This document shows, piece after piece, positions 36,467 through 38,587 of a DNA stretch of 38,587 nucleotides. A program made the translations under genes and the position numbers. Source of the stretch: an uncultured Verrucomicrobiota bacterium (GTDB lineage: Bacteria; Verrucomicrobiota; Verrucomicrobiia; Palsa-1439); the NCBI GenBank assembly GCA_903825435.1, contig CAIKAP010000108.1, positions 1 through 38,587 of the forward strand, given 5' to 3'. Numbering within the stretch: position 1 is the stretch's first letter; each line of letters begins with the position of its first letter. The notes below the pieces were generated by a model. That model searched no databases, had not been told where the DNA came from, and saw nothing but the letters and a program-made list of their open reading frames with translations.

Positions 36467-38383
36467 ATGTTGCCTCCAATATCTCGCTCCCACCATAGAG
36501 TAAAGTCTTCCTCCGGTGGCGACACTAGAGCGCCGTTGGCTCCGGTGTCGGCGTTCTGCCATCGGGTCGTTTTCTTTCTGCTGGTGGCATTGCTGACGGT
36601 GGCGCCGCTCGTGCCAGCCGCCTGGGAAGCGTGGGGGCGCAATGGCATGGTGTGTGTCGTTGGACTGATGATGCTGGTGTGGATTGTGAGCCAGCTCTTG
36701 GGGCGCGATGTGCAGCTGGTTTCCACACTTTTGAATGCACCGATGATGTTACTGGCGACCTACGCGGTCATCCGTTATGGATTGAGCGACGTGGAATGGG
36801 TAGCGCGGCGCGACGTGTTACTGTTGTTGGGAATGGCTCTGTTGTTCTTCATGGCCACCAACGTCATCCGCCACCGCTGGCAGTTTGTCTTTCTGATGTG
36901 GATACCACTGGGGGTGGGTGTTGTGTTGTCGCTACAGGGGCTGTGGCAGATGCTGTATAATGAGTGGGGCAGTATCGATTCGGCCATGAGGCGAGAGGCT
37001 ATCCGTGGAAATTTTGTAGAAACGGCAGACCACCTTGCCTATCTGCACATGGCCTTTCCTATAGCCGTCGCCGTCTTCTTTTTTTCCCGGCGCACCCTCG
37101 TGGAAAAAATTCTCTGTGCGTTTGCCTCTGTGATCCTCGTTGCCGGGATGGTAGCGACGGGCGACTTGCATCACTGGTTCGGTTGGATGGTGTCAGTCGC
37201 GGTGCTCGGTGGCTACCTGCTGCGCAAACGCGGCTGGAAATTCCACCGGGTGTTGGTTGGCGCAGGTGTGTTGCTGGTCGTCGTCACTATCAGTTGGCTT
37301 GCTGTTCTCAAACTCGATGGTATCGCGCCGCCTCAACCGGTAATCGGCCCAGCGCCGTCAATAGCCACGGTGCCGTTGTGGCGGAGCGCTGTGACGATGG
37401 CGGTGCGTAACCCGTTGATTGGCATAGGACCCGGTATGTTCACGTGGCGTTACCCTGAATACCGCAGCCAACAAGGCTCACCCACTGGTGCCGACAGTGG
37501 GTGTCTCACCTTCCTTGCCGAGTACGGCGTTACGGGCGCGCTGCTGGCCCTTTCGGCGGTCGTGGCCTTCTGTGTTGTCGCCATCCAGATTCTCAATGCT
37601 CGCGCCCGTCGTTACTCGGTGTCCTCGAACTCCAATCGCTACGCTTTCGCCGTTGCTGGGCTTGCTGTCATGGCAGTGGCGCTCGTGGACGCGGCTTTGG
37701 CCAGCGGCTTCGACGCGAGCGCTAATCAATTCACGCTCGTGACCATCCTCGCCGCCACTGTGACCTGCGGTTTACACCACCGCGATGAACATCCTGAAAA
37801 AATTCACACGCCGGGTAAACACAACTTGTTCCGACTGACCGGCATACACCGGGTCATGTTGACTTCTGGTTTTGTGATGGCGTTGTCGCTCTTTCTGTGG
37901 TTGCTGATGAAAACAATTCCTTCCACCTTTCTGCTAGAACGCGCCCGTCAACGTGTCGCCCAAAAAGACTTTACCGCTGCCGAGGGGTTGTATCGCAAGG
38001 CGATACGGTTCGACGTGCGCAACTTCGAGGCGATGGGCGGTTTGGCCGACCTCTGCGCTGTGCGCGACGAATCCACCAACCACGACCAAGTCTTGAGCCT
38101 GTACGAACGCGCGCTTGCTCGCAATCCCTACGCTTACGAACTATATGTCAAGATCGCGCACCTCTACGATGCTGCGGGCAAACGCGAGAAAGCCGCCGAA
38201 CAGTATCAACTTGCGATTCAGAGCGATCCTCGCAACGCTGCCTACTACATCGCCAGCGCCCAGCATCACCTCCGCTGGGACGAACGCGACTTGGCACAAG
38301 CCGCGTTCCGCCGGGCCGCTGCGCTTGATCCTGCCTGCATCGCGTCCGCAACCAATGCGCCCGCCACCGATAGCAGCGATTAG
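36467..38383 (+). CDS. O-antigen ligase/polymerase family protein with C-terminal TPRs
   Basis: 638 residues. About eleven membrane helices (for example FCHRVVFFLLVALLTVAPLV; GMVCVVGLMMLVWIVSQLLG; AVAVFFFSRRTLVEK) and a periplasmic-loop region NPLIGIGPGMFTWRYPEYRS, typical of the Wzy_C/O-antigen ligase domain. A C-terminal TPR region (about 490-630: ARQRVAQKDFTAAEGLYRKA; VLSLYERALARNPYAYELYV; AAEQYQLAIQSDPRNAAYYI) is extracytoplasmic. It polymerises or ligates the exopolysaccharide made by this cluster. The start lies 35 bp after the Wza stop. The exact reaction (polymerase versus ligase) cannot be told. Confidence 0.88.
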   Translation: MLPPISRSHHRVKSSSGGDTRAPLAPVSAFCHRVVFFLLVALLTVAPLVPAAWEAWGRNGMVCVVGLMMLVWIVSQLLGRDVQLVSTLLNAPMMLLATYAVIRYGLSDVEWVARRDVLLLLGMALLFFMATNVIRHRWQFVFLMWIPLGVGVVLSLQGLWQMLYNEWGSIDSAMRREAIRGNFVETADHLAYLHMAFPIAVAVFFFSRRTLVEKILCAFASVILVAGMVATGDLHHWFGWMVSVAVLGGYLLRKRGWKFHRVLVGAGVLLVVVTISWLAVLKLDGIAPPQPVIGPAPSIATVPLWRSAVTMAVRNPLIGIGPGMFTWRYPEYRSQQGSPTGADSGCLTFLAEYGVTGALLALSAVVAFCVVAIQILNARARRYSVSSNSNRYAFAVAGLAVMAVALVDAALASGFDASANQFTLVTILAATVTCGLHHRDEHPEKIHTPGKHNLFRLTGIHRVMLTSGFVMALSLFLWLLMKTIPSTFLLERARQRVAQKDFTAAEGLYRKAIRFDVRNFEAMGGLADLCAVRDESTNHDQVLSLYERALARNPYAYELYVKIAHLYDAAGKREKAAEQYQLAIQSDPRNAAYYIASAQHHLRWDERDLAQAAFRRAAALDPACIASATNAPATDSSD

Positions 38384-38447
38384 GACGGGCGGATTTGTTC
38401 TTGCGGGCGGCAACACCATAAACACGCGTCACGCTGAGCACACCCAA

Positions 38448-38587
38448 CTAGTGTAGTGTTTCCAACGCTTCTTTACATTTGGCAATTTTTGTCATGATGC
38501 GGTTCACCGGCGCGGTCCAGACGAACACTTTGGGATTTTGGTTGTGATTCTTCAAGTACTCGGCGATGGCGGCAATCAGCTCTGCGA
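38448..38587 (-). CDS. IS630-type transposase, C-terminal end (runs off the window)
   Basis: The last 46 codons on the minus strand: AELIAAIAEYLKNHNQNPKV, then FVWTAPVNRIMTKIAKCKEA and LETLH. The motif YLxxHNxNPKxFVWTA is the end of the DDE transposase of IS630/Tc1-mariner-like elements. The catalytic residues lie outside the window. It is convergent with the O-antigen ligase gene, 64 bp away. Whether the element is intact cannot be judged from here. Confidence 0.85.
   Translation of the reverse strand, partial: AELIAAIAEYLKNHNQNPKVFVWTAPVNRIMTKIAKCKEALETLH

Overview
The window reads as a chromosomal segment of a GC-rich (about 60 percent over most of it) bacterium of the Planctomycetota/Verrucomicrobiota (PVC) type. 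This is an inference from gene content: several secreted PQQ-like beta-propeller proteins with the DWPQWRGP-type N-terminus, a zinc-ribbon Ser/Thr kinase with one membrane anchor, B12-type radical SAM enzymes, a Gfo/Idh/MocA dehydrogenase and a winged-helix/membrane-protein pair. No rRNA, tRNA or CRISPR array was seen.

Layout. (1) 1-271: 5' part of gapdh on the minus strand. (2) 477-5777, plus strand: membrane protein plus winged-helix regulator, ispH, two paralogous membrane proteins, and a B12-binding radical SAM gene split by a 998-bp insertion (3910-4907) that carries small HTH genes. (3) 5869-12285: receptor-type kinase, a DUF6714-like protein, and a two-gene glycosyltransferase/radical SAM operon. 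(4) 12406-13120: a mobile element with perfect 30-bp terminal inverted repeats and an orphan IstA-like DNA-binding protein. (5) 13247-19368: four secreted PQQ-like propellers, a WlbA-like sugar-nucleotide dehydrogenase and a Cys-rich small protein. (6) 19452-22008: two spermidine-synthase-like proteins around a CvfB-like S1 protein and a 47-residue basic microprotein. (7) 22064-25569: accessory genes, namely an XRE regulator with a nuclease-helicase (DUF2075 type) and a DUF2442/DUF4160 pair. (8) 25741-29952: a six-gene arsenic operon on the minus strand (arsR, arsC, arsM fused to a redox domain, thioredoxin, CcdA, ACR3) broken up by two palindromic repeats. (9) 29989-31676: an AT-richer island with an ERCC4 nuclease gene and a GIY-YIG nuclease gene between two 29-bp direct repeats; the right repeat is the 3' end of a 2Fe-2S/FAD/4Fe-4S oxidoreductase gene. 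(10) 33684-38383: exopolysaccharide genes (Wzz/BY-kinase, Wza-like lipoprotein, O-antigen ligase with TPRs), followed by the 3' end of an IS630-type transposase.

How the genes work together. The arsenic operon is self-contained: repressor and operator, arsenate reduction, As(III) methylation, a membrane thiol relay and efflux. The last block is an exopolysaccharide assembly set. The most unusual material is the nuclease island between duplicated gene ends, the insertion that cuts a radical SAM gene exactly at its Fe-S cysteine motif, the truncated oxidoreductase lacking its pyridine-nucleotide domain, and a repeated promoter layout (-10 hexamer, about 6 nt, start codon) that suggests leaderless mRNAs for several monocistronic or operon-leading genes.
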